Part shown: one piece after another, positions 40,672 through 48,685 of the stretch
Numbering within the stretch: the stretch's first letter is position 1
Layout of the letters: every line of letters begins with the position of its first letter
Assembly (NCBI RefSeq): GCF_036067295.1
Contig: NZ_CP107954.1
Span: 2,232,001 to 2,296,000 of the forward strand
DNA length: 64,000 nucleotides
DNA from: Kribbella sp. NBC_00382
GTDB lineage: Bacteria > Actinomycetota > Actinomycetes > Propionibacteriales > Kribbellaceae
Direction: 5' to 3'
Program-made: the position numbers and the translations under genes
Notes under the pieces: generated by a model
Seen by the model: only the letters and a program-made list of their open reading frames with translations
Databases searched by the model: none
What the model was told of the DNA's origin: nothing

Positions 40672-40687
40672 CTTACGGTGCCGTAGG
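40657..40687. promoter_or_regulatory. 31-bp dyad operator upstream of the desaturase
   Basis: The arms CCTACGGTTGCGTAA (40657-40671) and TTACGGTGCCGTAGG (40673-40687) match at 12 of 15 positions around a central C. Each half itself contains a TACGG/CGTA mini-dyad. The site is 30 bp before the desaturase start and resembles TetR-type operators seen at fatty-acid desaturase genes. Confidence 0.6.
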
Positions 40688-40717
40688 GTGGGGGTACCCG
40701 CCGACGAAGGAGATCCG

Positions 40718-41647
40718 GTGAACGAGAAGCTGGTGACGAACCTGCTGCACGAGCTGGAGCCTGTGGTCGAGGAGAATCTCGAGCGGCATCTGGCCATCAC
40801 GAAGGACTGGAACCCGCACGATTACGTGCCGTGGAGCGAGGGCCGCGACTTCGCCTTCCTCGGCGGCGAGGACTGGGCGCCGGAGCAGTCCCGGCTCGAC
40901 CCGGTCGCCAAGGTCGCGATGATCACCAACCTGCTGACCGAGGACAACCTGCCCTCGTACCACCGGGAGATCGCGACCCAGTTCGGGCTGGACGGCGCGT
41001 GGGGCACCTGGGTCGGCCGCTGGACCGCTGAGGAGGGCCGGCACGGGATCGCGCTGCGCGACTACCTCGTGGTCACCCGCGGCGTCGACCCGGTCGAGCT
41101 CGAGGTGGCCCGGATGGCGCACATGACCGCCGGGCACCAGGTCGACAAGAACATGCTCGAGGCGATCGCCTACGTCAGCTTCCAGGAGCTCGCCACCCGC
41201 GTCTCGCACCGCAACACCGGCAAGGCGACCGGCTGCGCGATCGCCGACCAGCTGCTGGCGCGGATCGCGACCGACGAGAACCTGCACATGATCTTCTACC
41301 GCAACCTGGTCTCGGCCGCCTTCGAGTCGGCGCCGAACGAAACCATGCGGGCGGTCGTCAACGAGGTTCGGGACTTCTCGATGCCGGGCGCCACGATGGA
41401 GGGGTTCGCCCGGAACTCGGTGACGATCGCCAAGGCCGGCATCTACGATCTGCGGCTGCACCACGACGAGGTGGTCGCCCCGATCCTGCGGATGTGGAAG
41501 GTCTTCGAGCGTGAGGACCTCAGCGGCGACGGCGCCAAGGCCCGCGACGAGCTGGCCGAGTTCATGGCCGCGCTCGACGCCCAGGCCTCCCGCTTCGTCG
41601 AGCAGCGAGCCCGCCTGCTGGAGCGCCAGGCAGCCCGCGCCAACTAG
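40718..41647 (+). CDS. Acyl-ACP desaturase (ferritin-like, FA_desaturase_2)
   Basis: This 309-residue protein starts at GTG 40718 behind AAGGAG. The two di-iron motifs are present: EEGRHGIALRDY (EExxH type, about residue 107) and DENLHMIFYR (DExxH, about 189), with further Glu residues near NLERHL and in SFQEL. The family introduces a double bond into an acyl chain carried by ACP (DesA-like in mycobacteria) to tune membrane fluidity. It is the only gene behind the TACGG dyad. It faces the MerR gene with 6 bp between stops, and a hairpin inside the MerR 3' end serves as its terminator. Confidence 0.92.
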   Translation: MNEKLVTNLLHELEPVVEENLERHLAITKDWNPHDYVPWSEGRDFAFLGGEDWAPEQSRLDPVAKVAMITNLLTEDNLPSYHREIATQFGLDGAWGTWVGRWTAEEGRHGIALRDYLVVTRGVDPVELEVARMAHMTAGHQVDKNMLEAIAYVSFQELATRVSHRNTGKATGCAIADQLLARIATDENLHMIFYRNLVSAAFESAPNETMRAVVNEVRDFSMPGATMEGFARNSVTIAKAGIYDLRLHHDEVVAPILRMWKVFEREDLSGDGAKARDELAEFMAALDAQASRFVEQRARLLERQAARAN

Positions 41648-41653
41648 CCCGTA

Positions 41654-42307
41654 CTACGTACGCCGCGCCTCGGCTGTCTCACAGTCGAGGCGCGGCGACT
41701 TGCCGTAGCGCTGGGCAGAGGCGCTCTGCTGGGCCAGCCGACGGAGGGCCAGCAGGACCGGTCCGCCCAGCGCGGTGACGACAACGGTCGCCTCGACGGT
41801 CCGCTGGCGATCGTCCGACGGCAAGCTGGCCACCTCGGCGTTGGCCACTCGCGCGGCCGCCGCTGCGTAGGTCTTCAACAGGTCGTCGTCGAGGTGATAG
41901 CCGACCTTCTCCAACGCGTCGAGCGCGTTCGCGAGCAGCATTCGGTCCGGTGATCCGCTGTCGACCCGCCAGCCTTCCTCGGCGATGAGGTCGTCGACCC
42001 GGCTGCGCGTCTGGTCTGTCGCCGTGAGGTCGGTGGGGATCAGGGCGCCATGGGCCGCGCCCAGCACGTCGTGCATCTCGCGGGTCTCCTCGTCGACCTC
42101 GGCGAGCACGTTGCGAACCCGGGCCAGCGACAGGCCGCCCGCCTCGACGAGTGCGCGGATCAGGCGGAGGCGGCGGACGTGTGTTTCGTCGTACCGGGCT
42201 CTGGTCGCGCCGACCGCTTCACCGGCCGGCAGCAGGCCTTCGCGGAGGTAGTACTTGATCGTCGCCACCGACACCTCGGTCTGCCGGGACAGTTCAGCGA
42301 TCCACAT
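41654..42307 (-). CDS. MerR-family regulator
   Basis: This 217-residue protein starts at ATG 42307 behind GAGGAGG. The N-terminal HTH is IAELSRQTEVSVATIKYYLREGLLP, followed by the MerR wing TRARYDETHVRRLRLIRALVEAGGLSL. The C-terminal 140 residues are helical with no metal-binding Cys and resemble a MerR-attached TetR_C-like sensor. It is divergent from the DUF4188/MFS operon, and two adjacent MerR-type dyads (42328-42372) lie in the shared promoter region, so it very probably controls that operon and itself. The ligand may be a compound pumped out by the MFS protein. Confidence 0.9.
   Translation of the reverse strand: MWIAELSRQTEVSVATIKYYLREGLLPAGEAVGATRARYDETHVRRLRLIRALVEAGGLSLARVRNVLAEVDEETREMHDVLGAAHGALIPTDLTATDQTRSRVDDLIAEEGWRVDSGSPDRMLLANALDALEKVGYHLDDDLLKTYAAAAARVANAEVASLPSDDRQRTVEATVVVTALGGPVLLALRRLAQQSASAQRYGKSPRLDCETAEARRT
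41661..41697 (+). terminator. Terminator hairpin lying inside the MerR 3' coding end
   Basis: CGCCGCGCCTCG (41661-41672) pairs perfectly with CGAGGCGCGGCG (41686-41697). CTGT/ACAG continues the stem inward after one G-T pair, leaving a CTC loop. It ends desaturase transcription although it encodes the last residues of the convergent MerR protein. Confidence 0.8.
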
Positions 42308-42320
42308 GTGCGTCCTCCTC

Positions 42321-42372
42321 TTGACTTTTGGAGAGTATCACTTTCCAATATTGGGTAGTAGAACTATCCAAT
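42321..42372 (+). promoter_or_regulatory. Twin MerR operators and 19-bp-spaced promoter
   Basis: TTGACT (42321-42326), a 19-bp spacer and CAATAT (42346-42351) form a MerR-type promoter for the DUF4188 gene. Dyad 1 (TTGGAGAGT/ACTTTCCAA, 42328-42348) lies within the spacer. Dyad 2 (ATTGGGTAGT/ACTATCCAAT, 42350-42372) is 22 bp downstream, two helical turns, with a related sequence. Confidence 0.75.
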
Positions 42373-42383
42373 GAGGGGTTGTC

Positions 42384-42857
42384 ATGGGCATTGTCGAGGG
42401 ACGGCAGACGGCGGCGTACGACGGAGAGATCGTCGTGTTCGTGATCGGCTTCCGGGTGAACAAGCTGCGCGCGTTCCGGCAGTGGCTGCCGGTGGCGCGG
42501 GCGATGGTCCCGATGCTGCGCGAACTGACCGCCGGTAAGGACAGCGGCCTGCTCGGCTTCCGCACCTTCCCCGGCCTGCGGACCACGACGATGATCCAGT
42601 ACTGGGAGTCGGCCGAGAAGCTGCAGGCGTTCGCCAACGACCCCGGCCGCACCCACCGCCCGGCCTGGACCAACTTCTTCAAGTACGCCTACCAGGGCAA
42701 CAACGTCGGCATCTACCACGAGACCTACGTCGTCCCAGCCGGCCACACCGAAACCATCTACGGCAACATGCCCATCACCGGCCTCGGCACAGTCGCAGGC
42801 GTCGTACCGGTGAACAAGCGGGGTCAGACCGCGGCCGATCGGCTGGACGTCAAGTAA
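42384..42857 (+). CDS. DUF4188 family protein (monooxygenase-like)
   Basis: This 157-residue protein starts at ATG 42384 behind GAGGGG. It matches the DUF4188 dimeric alpha+beta-barrel family: VVFVIGFRVNKLRAFRQWLPVARAM near the start, LLGFRTF, MIQYWES and YHETYVV. Some relatives are described as haem- or cofactor-free monooxygenase-like proteins, but the reaction is not settled. It is first in an operon with an MFS exporter (19-bp gap) under a MerR-type promoter, which suggests joint detoxification. Confidence 0.82.
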   Translation: MGIVEGRQTAAYDGEIVVFVIGFRVNKLRAFRQWLPVARAMVPMLRELTAGKDSGLLGFRTFPGLRTTTMIQYWESAEKLQAFANDPGRTHRPAWTNFFKYAYQGNNVGIYHETYVVPAGHTETIYGNMPITGLGTVAGVVPVNKRGQTAADRLDVK

Positions 42858-42876
42858 GTGTGGTTACAGTGCAGGC

Positions 42877-44160
42877 GTGCAGTTCATGCGGGACTTGGGG
42901 CGGTTGTTGCGGCGGGGGGATTTCCGCCGGCTGTTTGCTGTTCGGTTGACGTCGCAGTTCGGGGACGGGGTTTTTCAGGTCGCGTTGGCGGCGTATGTGT
43001 TGTTCTCGCCGGAGCGGGCGCCGGATGCGGCGGCGATCGCGGGGTTGTTCGCGGTGGCGTTGCTGCCGTTCTCGGTGCTGGGGCCGTTCACCGGCGTACT
43101 GCTTGATCGGTGGTCTCGGCGGCAGATTCTGTTCGGGGCGAATCTGACCCGGGCGGTGCTGGTGCTCGTGGTCGGCGCGATTGTTGCTGTGGGCAACGCT
43201 GGGGTGCCGTTCTATCTGGCGGTGCTGCTGACACTGGGGCTCAATCGGTTTCTGTTGTCAGGGTTGTCCGCGGGGTTGCCGCACGTGGTGGAGCGCGACG
43301 AGCTGGTGATGGCGAACGCGGTCACACCTACATCCGGTACTGCGTTGTTCCTGATCGGCGGTGGTGTCGGGGCCGGGGTCAAGCTCATCACCGACTCGGA
43401 CCTGGCAGTGCTCGGTACTACGGCCGCCGTCTACCTCACCGCCGCCCTCCTCGCGTTGCGGCTCGGGCGCAAGCAGCTCGGCCCGGACCTGACCGGTGAC
43501 GAGCCGGGTGTGCTCGAGGCGATCCGCGGCATCTTTGCCGGGCTGATCGACGGCGGACGGCACCTCAAGGAACGGCGCCAGGCTGCCCTCGGACTCGCGG
43601 CGATCGGGTCGCTGCGGTTCTTCTTCGGACTCGTCACGGTCGCGATGATCCTGCTGTACCGCAACAAGTTCTACGGTCCCGACCAACTGGACCAGGCATT
43701 CGGCGCGCTCGCCCTGGCGACCGGAGCGGTCGGCGCCGGCCTGTTCATCGCCGCGCTGGTGACGCCGTGGGCGACCCGGGTGCTGACGCTGCGCAAGTGG
43801 ATCACCGTACTGTTCGTCGCGGCCGCCGTGGTGACGGCCGTACCCGGCGGCCTCTACACGCAGCCCGCCATCCTCGTCTCCGGATTCCTCACCGGCTTCT
43901 GCGCGCAAGGCGTGAAGATCAGCGTCGACACCCTCATCCAGACCGGCGTCGACGACATCTACCGCGGCCGTGTCTTCTCGCTCTACGACATGATCTTCAA
44001 CGTCGGGCAGGTGTCCGCGGCCGCACTCGGCGCGGTCATCCTGCCCGACGACGGGAAGTCCTACCCGGTTCTCACCTTCGTGGTCCTCGGCTTCCTGCTG
44101 ACCGCCTTGCTGTACTCACGGTCCTCCTCGACGATCAGGCACTCCCCCGCAATGCAGTGA
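42877..44160 (+). CDS. MFS transporter (EntS/MFS_3-like exporter)
   Basis: This 427-residue, 12-helix transporter is taken from GTG 42877; ATG 42886 is also possible. FRRLFAVRLTSQFGDGVFQVALAAYVLF is the typical first helix pair of the MFS_3 exporter group, GVLLDRWSRRQILF is the MFS loop 2-3 motif, and a second half begins near LKERRQAALGLAAIG. VDDIYRGRVFSLYDM is another family block. It probably exports the MerR-inducing compound or a siderophore-like metabolite. Its last 26 bp overlap the convergent permease gene. Confidence 0.88.
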   Translation: MQFMRDLGRLLRRGDFRRLFAVRLTSQFGDGVFQVALAAYVLFSPERAPDAAAIAGLFAVALLPFSVLGPFTGVLLDRWSRRQILFGANLTRAVLVLVVGAIVAVGNAGVPFYLAVLLTLGLNRFLLSGLSAGLPHVVERDELVMANAVTPTSGTALFLIGGGVGAGVKLITDSDLAVLGTTAAVYLTAALLALRLGRKQLGPDLTGDEPGVLEAIRGIFAGLIDGGRHLKERRQAALGLAAIGSLRFFFGLVTVAMILLYRNKFYGPDQLDQAFGALALATGAVGAGLFIAALVTPWATRVLTLRKWITVLFVAAAVVTAVPGGLYTQPAILVSGFLTGFCAQGVKISVDTLIQTGVDDIYRGRVFSLYDMIFNVGQVSAAALGAVILPDDGKSYPVLTFVVLGFLLTALLYSRSSSTIRHSPAMQ

Positions 44161-45523
44161 TCGGCTGGATCGCGGACGCCTTCCAGGCCGGGTAGGTGCC
44201 GGCGATCAGGCCGATCACCGCGCCGAGGAAGGGCGCGCCGAAGGTCAGCTTGTTGTCCAGGATCGGGGTCCAGTCCCGCGCCCAGGAGACGCCGACGGTG
44301 AGCAGTACTCCGACGGCTGTTCCCAGCAGACCACCGAGGAAGCCGACGATCACGCTCTCCACCAGGAACTGACCGGCAACGTGTCGTCGCGCGGCGCCCA
44401 GGGCTCGGCGCAGGCCTATCTCACTCACGCGTTCGAGCACTGACAACAGAGTCACGTTCGCGATGCCGAGGCCGCCGACCAGCAGGGCCACCGCACCCAG
44501 CAACAGGAACAGCGCGTTCAGGTTCGACTCCACGCCCTTGCGGACGCCGCCCTGCTTCGGCGGCGCGTCGACCTTGAGCGAGCTCGGGTTGTTCGGGTCG
44601 ATCGCGACCGGTGCCTGCTTGGCGATCAACTGCGCCGCTCCCACCGACGTACGGACCTCGACCGACTCCGGCGCCTTCAGGTTGTACGCCGTCTTGGCCG
44701 TCCCGTTGGGCATGATCACCGAATCGAGCAGCTCGGCCTTGCCGCTGACCGAGTCGAGGATGCCGATCACCGTGTACGCCTGATCGCCGATGAAGACGGC
44801 CGGCTGCGAGTCGACCCGGTTGATGCCGAGCCGCTTGGCCGCGTTCTTGCCCAGTACGACGACCTTGTCGCCGCGAGCGTCATGACCAGCATCGAAGAAC
44901 CGCCCGGTCTTCAGTACCGACCGAACCGCATCGAACAGCCCACCCGATGCGGCCATCACCTGCAGGTTCAATCCGTCCTTCTGCCCGTCCAGCCCGGCGA
45001 CACTGTGGACCGTGTCATCCCCGACGTCGACGTTGCTGACCGTGCCGGCCGCGTCCACGCCGTTCAGCCGGACGAGCCGCTGCGGTGCATCCCACGGCAA
45101 CTGGGTCGCCGATTCGTCCGACTGGCCGTTGCTGTCCGGACTGACCACCACGCGAGTCGCGGCCGCCAGGTCGAACAGCTGGGTGATCTGGCCGGCAGCA
45201 GTTTGCCCGAGCCCGACAGTGCCCACCAATGCGGCGATGCCCAGGACCGTACCGAGCGTGGTCAGTACCAGCCGCGTCGGTCGGGCTGCGACGCCCGCGA
45301 GCGCCTCGTCGAGCAGGTCGCGCAGCGCTGGGCCGCTCTTGCGTCGAGGGCTCCCGGGACGCGTCGGCCGCTGGTCATCTCGTCGCGCCCCGGCGACTCG
45401 CCGTACCACGCCCGCCAGCGCAAGCCGCCCCGACTTGCGCTGGCGATGCGAGGTGGACGGCCCGCCGGCGGGATCCGGGGGGCCTGCTTGAGGGGACCTC
45501 CGCGTGCGACGCCAGCTCACCAT
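44135..45523 (-). CDS. MacB-type ABC transporter permease
   Basis: This 462-residue protein has an N-terminal basic extension of about 65 residues and then a first helix (LVLTTLGTVLGIAALVGTVG). A MacB_PCD-like extracytoplasmic domain follows (about 120-330). Three C-terminal helices lie in an FtsX-type unit (FLLLGAVALLVGGLGIANVTLLS, then SEIGLRRALGA). It has the MacB topology and should transmit ATPase movement to an outer adaptor rather than form a classic pore. It is last in the leftward lipoprotein-adaptor-ATPase-permease operon and overlaps the ATPase stop by 7 bp. Confidence 0.9.
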   Translation of the reverse strand: MVSWRRTRRSPQAGPPDPAGGPSTSHRQRKSGRLALAGVVRRVAGARRDDQRPTRPGSPRRKSGPALRDLLDEALAGVAARPTRLVLTTLGTVLGIAALVGTVGLGQTAAGQITQLFDLAAATRVVVSPDSNGQSDESATQLPWDAPQRLVRLNGVDAAGTVSNVDVGDDTVHSVAGLDGQKDGLNLQVMAASGGLFDAVRSVLKTGRFFDAGHDARGDKVVVLGKNAAKRLGINRVDSQPAVFIGDQAYTVIGILDSVSGKAELLDSVIMPNGTAKTAYNLKAPESVEVRTSVGAAQLIAKQAPVAIDPNNPSSLKVDAPPKQGGVRKGVESNLNALFLLLGAVALLVGGLGIANVTLLSVLERVSEIGLRRALGAARRHVAGQFLVESVIVGFLGGLLGTAVGVLLTVGVSWARDWTPILDNKLTFGAPFLGAVIGLIAGTYPAWKASAIQPITALRGSA

Positions 45524-46209
45524 TGCAGCGTCCCGTCGACGATCCGGACCCGGCGCTGGGCGCGCTCGCTGACATGGTTGTCGTGGGTGATGACCGCGAG
45601 CGTCATGCCCTCGTGATGGAGTTCGTCGAACACCTCGAGGATCGCCTCCGCGTTGGCACTGTCCAGGTTGCCGGTCGGTTCGTCGGCGAGCAGCAGACTC
45701 GGCTCGGCCACCAGCGCCCGGGCAATCGCGACCCGCTGCCGCTCGCCGCCCGACAGTGTCGTGGGCCCGAACTCCATCCGGTGTGCCAGCCCGACCCGTT
45801 CCAGGGCGAGTCGTGCACGCGCCATCCGCTCCTTCCGGGGCACTCCGACGTAGACCATCGAGAGTGCGACGTTCTCCAGCACGGTCCGGTGGTCGAGCAG
45901 ATGGAACGACTGGAACACGAACCCGATCCGCTCACCCCGCAGTACGGCGCGACGCCGCTCGCGCAGGCTCATCGTGTCGACGCCGTCGAGCCGGTAGACG
46001 CCGCCGGTCGGGTTGTCGAGCAGCCCGAGCAGGTGCAGCAGCGTCGACTTGCCGGAACCAGAGGGCCCGACGATCGAGAGGTACTCGCCCTCGCGGATCG
46101 TCAGGTCGATCTCCCGGATGGCCTGCACCTCAGGCGGTCCTGGGAAGAACCGCCGGACGCCGATCATCTCGACGACGGGTGCCGGCAGGGCCACGGCTGT
46201 CGCGGTCAT
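45517..46209 (-). CDS. ABC transporter ATP-binding protein (MacB/LolD type)
   Basis: This 230-residue ATPase has Walker A GPSGSGKST, the Q-loop region FVFQSFHLLDHRTV, the signature LSGGERQRVAIARAL and Walker B LLADEPTGNLDS. The LolD/MacB form of these motifs fits an FtsX-type permease partner. It is coupled to the adaptor gene by ATGA (46206-46209) and overlaps the permease by 7 bp, so the three are made together. It energises the export or surface-signalling activity of the complex in the inner membrane. Confidence 0.95.
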   Translation of the reverse strand: MTATAVALPAPVVEMIGVRRFFPGPPEVQAIREIDLTIREGEYLSIVGPSGSGKSTLLHLLGLLDNPTGGVYRLDGVDTMSLRERRRAVLRGERIGFVFQSFHLLDHRTVLENVALSMVYVGVPRKERMARARLALERVGLAHRMEFGPTTLSGGERQRVAIARALVAEPSLLLADEPTGNLDSANAEAILEVFDELHHEGMTLAVITHDNHVSERAQRRVRIVDGTLQW

Positions 46210-47504
46210 TTGCCGACCACCACTTGGTCGCCCTCGGACAGCTTGGCGTCTCCGGTCGCGGTCACCTGGGCGAAGCCGTCGGCCGACAACCCGACCTTGA
46301 CCGGGATCAGCTCGACCTTGCCGTCACGGAGTACCTCGACCCGCGAGCTGCCGTCCGAGCCTGCTGACAGCGCGGCCAGCGGGACGGTCAGCACCTTGCC
46401 GTTGGTGCTCTTGAGCGGGATGGTCACCTTCACGTTCGCGTCCCGCAGCCGGTTGAGCTGGGCCGCGGTCAGCGACTTCGGCGAGATCACCACGCTGTAC
46501 TCGTCCCCGCTGCCGGTGATCCGGACGATGGTCGCCTTGATGATCGTGCCGTCGCCGATGTCGAAGGTGGCCGGCATCACGGCCTTGAGCCGGTCCTTGG
46601 TCGCCGCGTCCACCTTCACACTGACCACCAGGGAGGCGCCGCTGGCCGACATCACCACGCCGCTGACCGTTCCGCCGCGCTCGACCTTCACCTCGTCGAC
46701 CCGGCGCGGCAGGGACTTCACATAGACGATCTCCGAGACCGGCACCGGCGTACCGGCCTTGAACTCGGCCTCGTTCTTCGCCTCGACCGCGTCGGCCAGG
46801 TTCTCCTCCGCGTCGTCGACCGCGCCCTGCTGCACCGTGGTGTCCGCCTTGCCCGGGCCGGCCTTGGCCTGCTTGAGCGCGAGCTTGGCCTGCCGGAGCG
46901 CGTTCTTCATCGCGTCGACGTTCTTGTCGGCGGCGTCCACGGCCTGCTTGAGCTGCTCATCGGGCTCCGGTGCGTCGTACCCGGCGGCCTCGTAGAGCTT
47001 CTCCACCGCGTGCGAGGTATCGGTCGTGTACTTCGTATCGACCTTGCCCGGGTCGAAGCCCAGCTTCTCCAGCGTCTGCTCGAGCTGCAACACGTCCGGC
47101 CCCTTCGACCCCGGTGCCAGTGCCCGGTACATCGGCAGTACGCCGGGAAGCCCGATCACTGGCCGACCCGCGATCTCCAAAAGCGCCTTGCCCGCCTGGA
47201 GAGTGGAACCGACCTTCGGAACCTTGCCGGTCACCACGGCCGGCGTCTGGAGTCCGCTCGTCTCGACCCGGATGTTCACCGCTCCGTCGAACGAGGTGTC
47301 CCCCCGTCCGACGACCTTGCTGGACAACGCCTTCATCTCCACCGGCACGGTGATCTGGGAAGCCTTCGGTGGCGCCGTCTTGGCCGCCGCGTCCTCCGGC
47401 GACATCAACCGGCTGCCGGCGGCGACGCCCACTCCGAGCGAGAGGATCGCCACCCCGGAGACTCCGACCAGGACCCGGCGGCGCGATTTGGGTGAGGCGG
47501 TCAC
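46206..47504 (-). CDS. HlyD/MacA-like membrane adaptor with a peptidoglycan-binding-like domain
   Basis: This 432-residue protein starts at GTG 47504, overlapping the lipoprotein stop as GTGA. One N-terminal membrane anchor (VLVGVSGVAILSLGVGVAAG) is followed by a barrel-sandwich region, a PG_binding_1-like unit (LAPGSKGPDVLQLEQTLEKLGF, about residue 125) and a long alpha-helical hairpin (about 180-240; DAMKNALRQAKLALKQAKA). Beta domains with EVKVERGGTVSGVV follow. This layout occurs in Gram-positive adaptors that serve MacB-like pairs and may tie the complex to the wall. Confidence 0.85.
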   Translation of the reverse strand: MTASPKSRRRVLVGVSGVAILSLGVGVAAGSRLMSPEDAAAKTAPPKASQITVPVEMKALSSKVVGRGDTSFDGAVNIRVETSGLQTPAVVTGKVPKVGSTLQAGKALLEIAGRPVIGLPGVLPMYRALAPGSKGPDVLQLEQTLEKLGFDPGKVDTKYTTDTSHAVEKLYEAAGYDAPEPDEQLKQAVDAADKNVDAMKNALRQAKLALKQAKAGPGKADTTVQQGAVDDAEENLADAVEAKNEAEFKAGTPVPVSEIVYVKSLPRRVDEVKVERGGTVSGVVMSASGASLVVSVKVDAATKDRLKAVMPATFDIGDGTIIKATIVRITGSGDEYSVVISPKSLTAAQLNRLRDANVKVTIPLKSTNGKVLTVPLAALSAGSDGSSRVEVLRDGKVELIPVKVGLSADGFAQVTATGDAKLSEGDQVVVGK

Positions 47505-48574
47505 CGCTCCGACACCGAGTCGCGGTACTGCTCGAGCTGGGTCTTGTTCGCGTCGACGAACTCCTTCTCCAGCTCGTACTGCGCCTTCTTGAACGGCTCC
47601 TCGTAGACCTTCTTCTTGCAGCCCTGGTCAGCCTTGGCCAGCTCGATCTCGTCCTTGCGGAGGTCGGCCAGCTTGGCCGCGTCGACCTTGTCCAGCGACG
47701 GCGCGCCGATCACCGCGCTCGGTCCGTCGGACTTGCCCGAGCCGCTGTTCTTGTTGGCACCGGTCAGCGCGTCGAGCTTCTTGCTGATCGATTCGCGCGG
47801 CTCGTCGACCTTCTTGAAGCCGCTGTGCCCGGCGTCGGCGAGACAGTCCGACCAGGCAGCGGTCGCGTCGACCACCCGCTGGTCGGCCTCGATCCGCTTG
47901 CGCAGCGCCTCGATGTCCTTGAAAAGCGAGTCGAACTTGCTGAAGTCGGCCGCCTTGTCATCAGGCTTGCCGTAGACCTCCTCGACCGCCTTGCCCCGGC
48001 ACCCGGTGTCCTGTGGCTTGCCCTTGCCGCCACCGGACGGCGCCACCGCGATCACCCCGCCACCTTGAACGGTCGTGAGCTGACCGTTGAGCGCCTTGTC
48101 GTAGGCCTTCTGCGCGGACGGTGACAACGCCTTGCGGATCTTCGCGTTCGGGTCGTTCTTCTCCGCGTCGTCCGGCTTGCCCCAGTCGATCGTGCTGATC
48201 CCGTAGCCGTACTGCTCGGCGAACTTGTCCGGCGGCAGCTTGAACGCCTCGTCGAACTTGCCCTTGCCCTGCTGCTCCGGCGGCACCACCGTGTAGTCGA
48301 ACCCGGCGGCCTTCATACAGGCGGCGGTGGACTCCTCGATCTTGCGCTGCTTGGCCAGCTGTTCCTCGGAGGACTCCTGCGGTCCGCCGATGGACCGGGT
48401 GGCCATCATCATCCCGCCGCCGGAGCTGATGAACCCATCGCCCATGTACTCCGCGAGCGGGCTCTTGTCCTCGCCGTTCTTCACCGGTTCCTTGTCAGCT
48501 GCCGAGCTGCTCGCTCCGCAGCCGGCGAGTGCCAGGACGGCAACCAGGGAGAGCGCTATACGTGAGTTCTTCAT
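47501..48574 (-). CDS. Lipoprotein of unknown function, first gene of the ABC operon
   Basis: This 357-residue protein starts at ATG 48574. Residues 1-20 are a lipoprotein signal with the lipobox LALAGC. The mature part is charged and helical and has several Cys. Two lie in a CMKAAG and a CLADAG motif, others in TGCRGKAV and QGCKKKVY. The same C-[LM]-x-x-[AT]-G motif occurs in the extracellular domain of the divergent histidine kinase. I recognise no named family. It overlaps the adaptor gene by 4 bp, so it is part of the same complex or its sensor. OmpR-type direct repeats lie 23-44 bp upstream of its start. Confidence 0.8.
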   Translation of the reverse strand: MKNSRIALSLVAVLALAGCGASSSAADKEPVKNGEDKSPLAEYMGDGFISSGGGMMMATRSIGGPQESSEEQLAKQRKIEESTAACMKAAGFDYTVVPPEQQGKGKFDEAFKLPPDKFAEQYGYGISTIDWGKPDDAEKNDPNAKIRKALSPSAQKAYDKALNGQLTTVQGGGVIAVAPSGGGKGKPQDTGCRGKAVEEVYGKPDDKAADFSKFDSLFKDIEALRKRIEADQRVVDATAAWSDCLADAGHSGFKKVDEPRESISKKLDALTGANKNSGSGKSDGPSAVIGAPSLDKVDAAKLADLRKDEIELAKADQGCKKKVYEEPFKKAQYELEKEFVDANKTQLEQYRDSVSER

Positions 48575-48596
48575 GGCACGGAGCCTGGCCGGAACG

Positions 48597-48618
48597 CTGT
48601 GAAGAACCTGTGAAGGAC
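48597..48618. promoter_or_regulatory. OmpR-type tandem direct repeat upstream of the lipoprotein/ABC operon
   Basis: CTGTGAAGAAC (48597-48607) and CTGTGAAGGAC (48608-48618) are adjacent 11-bp units identical at 10 positions. Head-to-tail 11-bp spacing is the usual binding pattern of OmpR/PhoB-class response regulators. The site lies between the ABC operon and the response-regulator gene. Confidence 0.65.
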
Positions 48619-48643
48619 CGATCAGCACCTGATGCTCTCAGCC

Positions 48644-48670
48644 GATCTTCATCGAAATCTCATGAAGATC
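48644..48670. promoter_or_regulatory. Dyad upstream of the response-regulator gene
   Basis: GATCTTCAT (48644-48652) and ATGAAGATC (48662-48670) are perfect 9-bp arms separated by 9 bp, 16 bp before the regulator's ATG. It may be an operator for autoregulation or part of the promoter. It is distinct from the direct repeats at 48597-48618. Confidence 0.45.
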
Positions 48671-48685
48671 AGTCATCGTCAAGGC

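Noticed and set aside
45229..46725. 498-codon rightward frame opposite the ABC operon
   Set aside because: It crosses three real genes with clear Walker, MacB and adaptor features on the other strand and has no domain itself.
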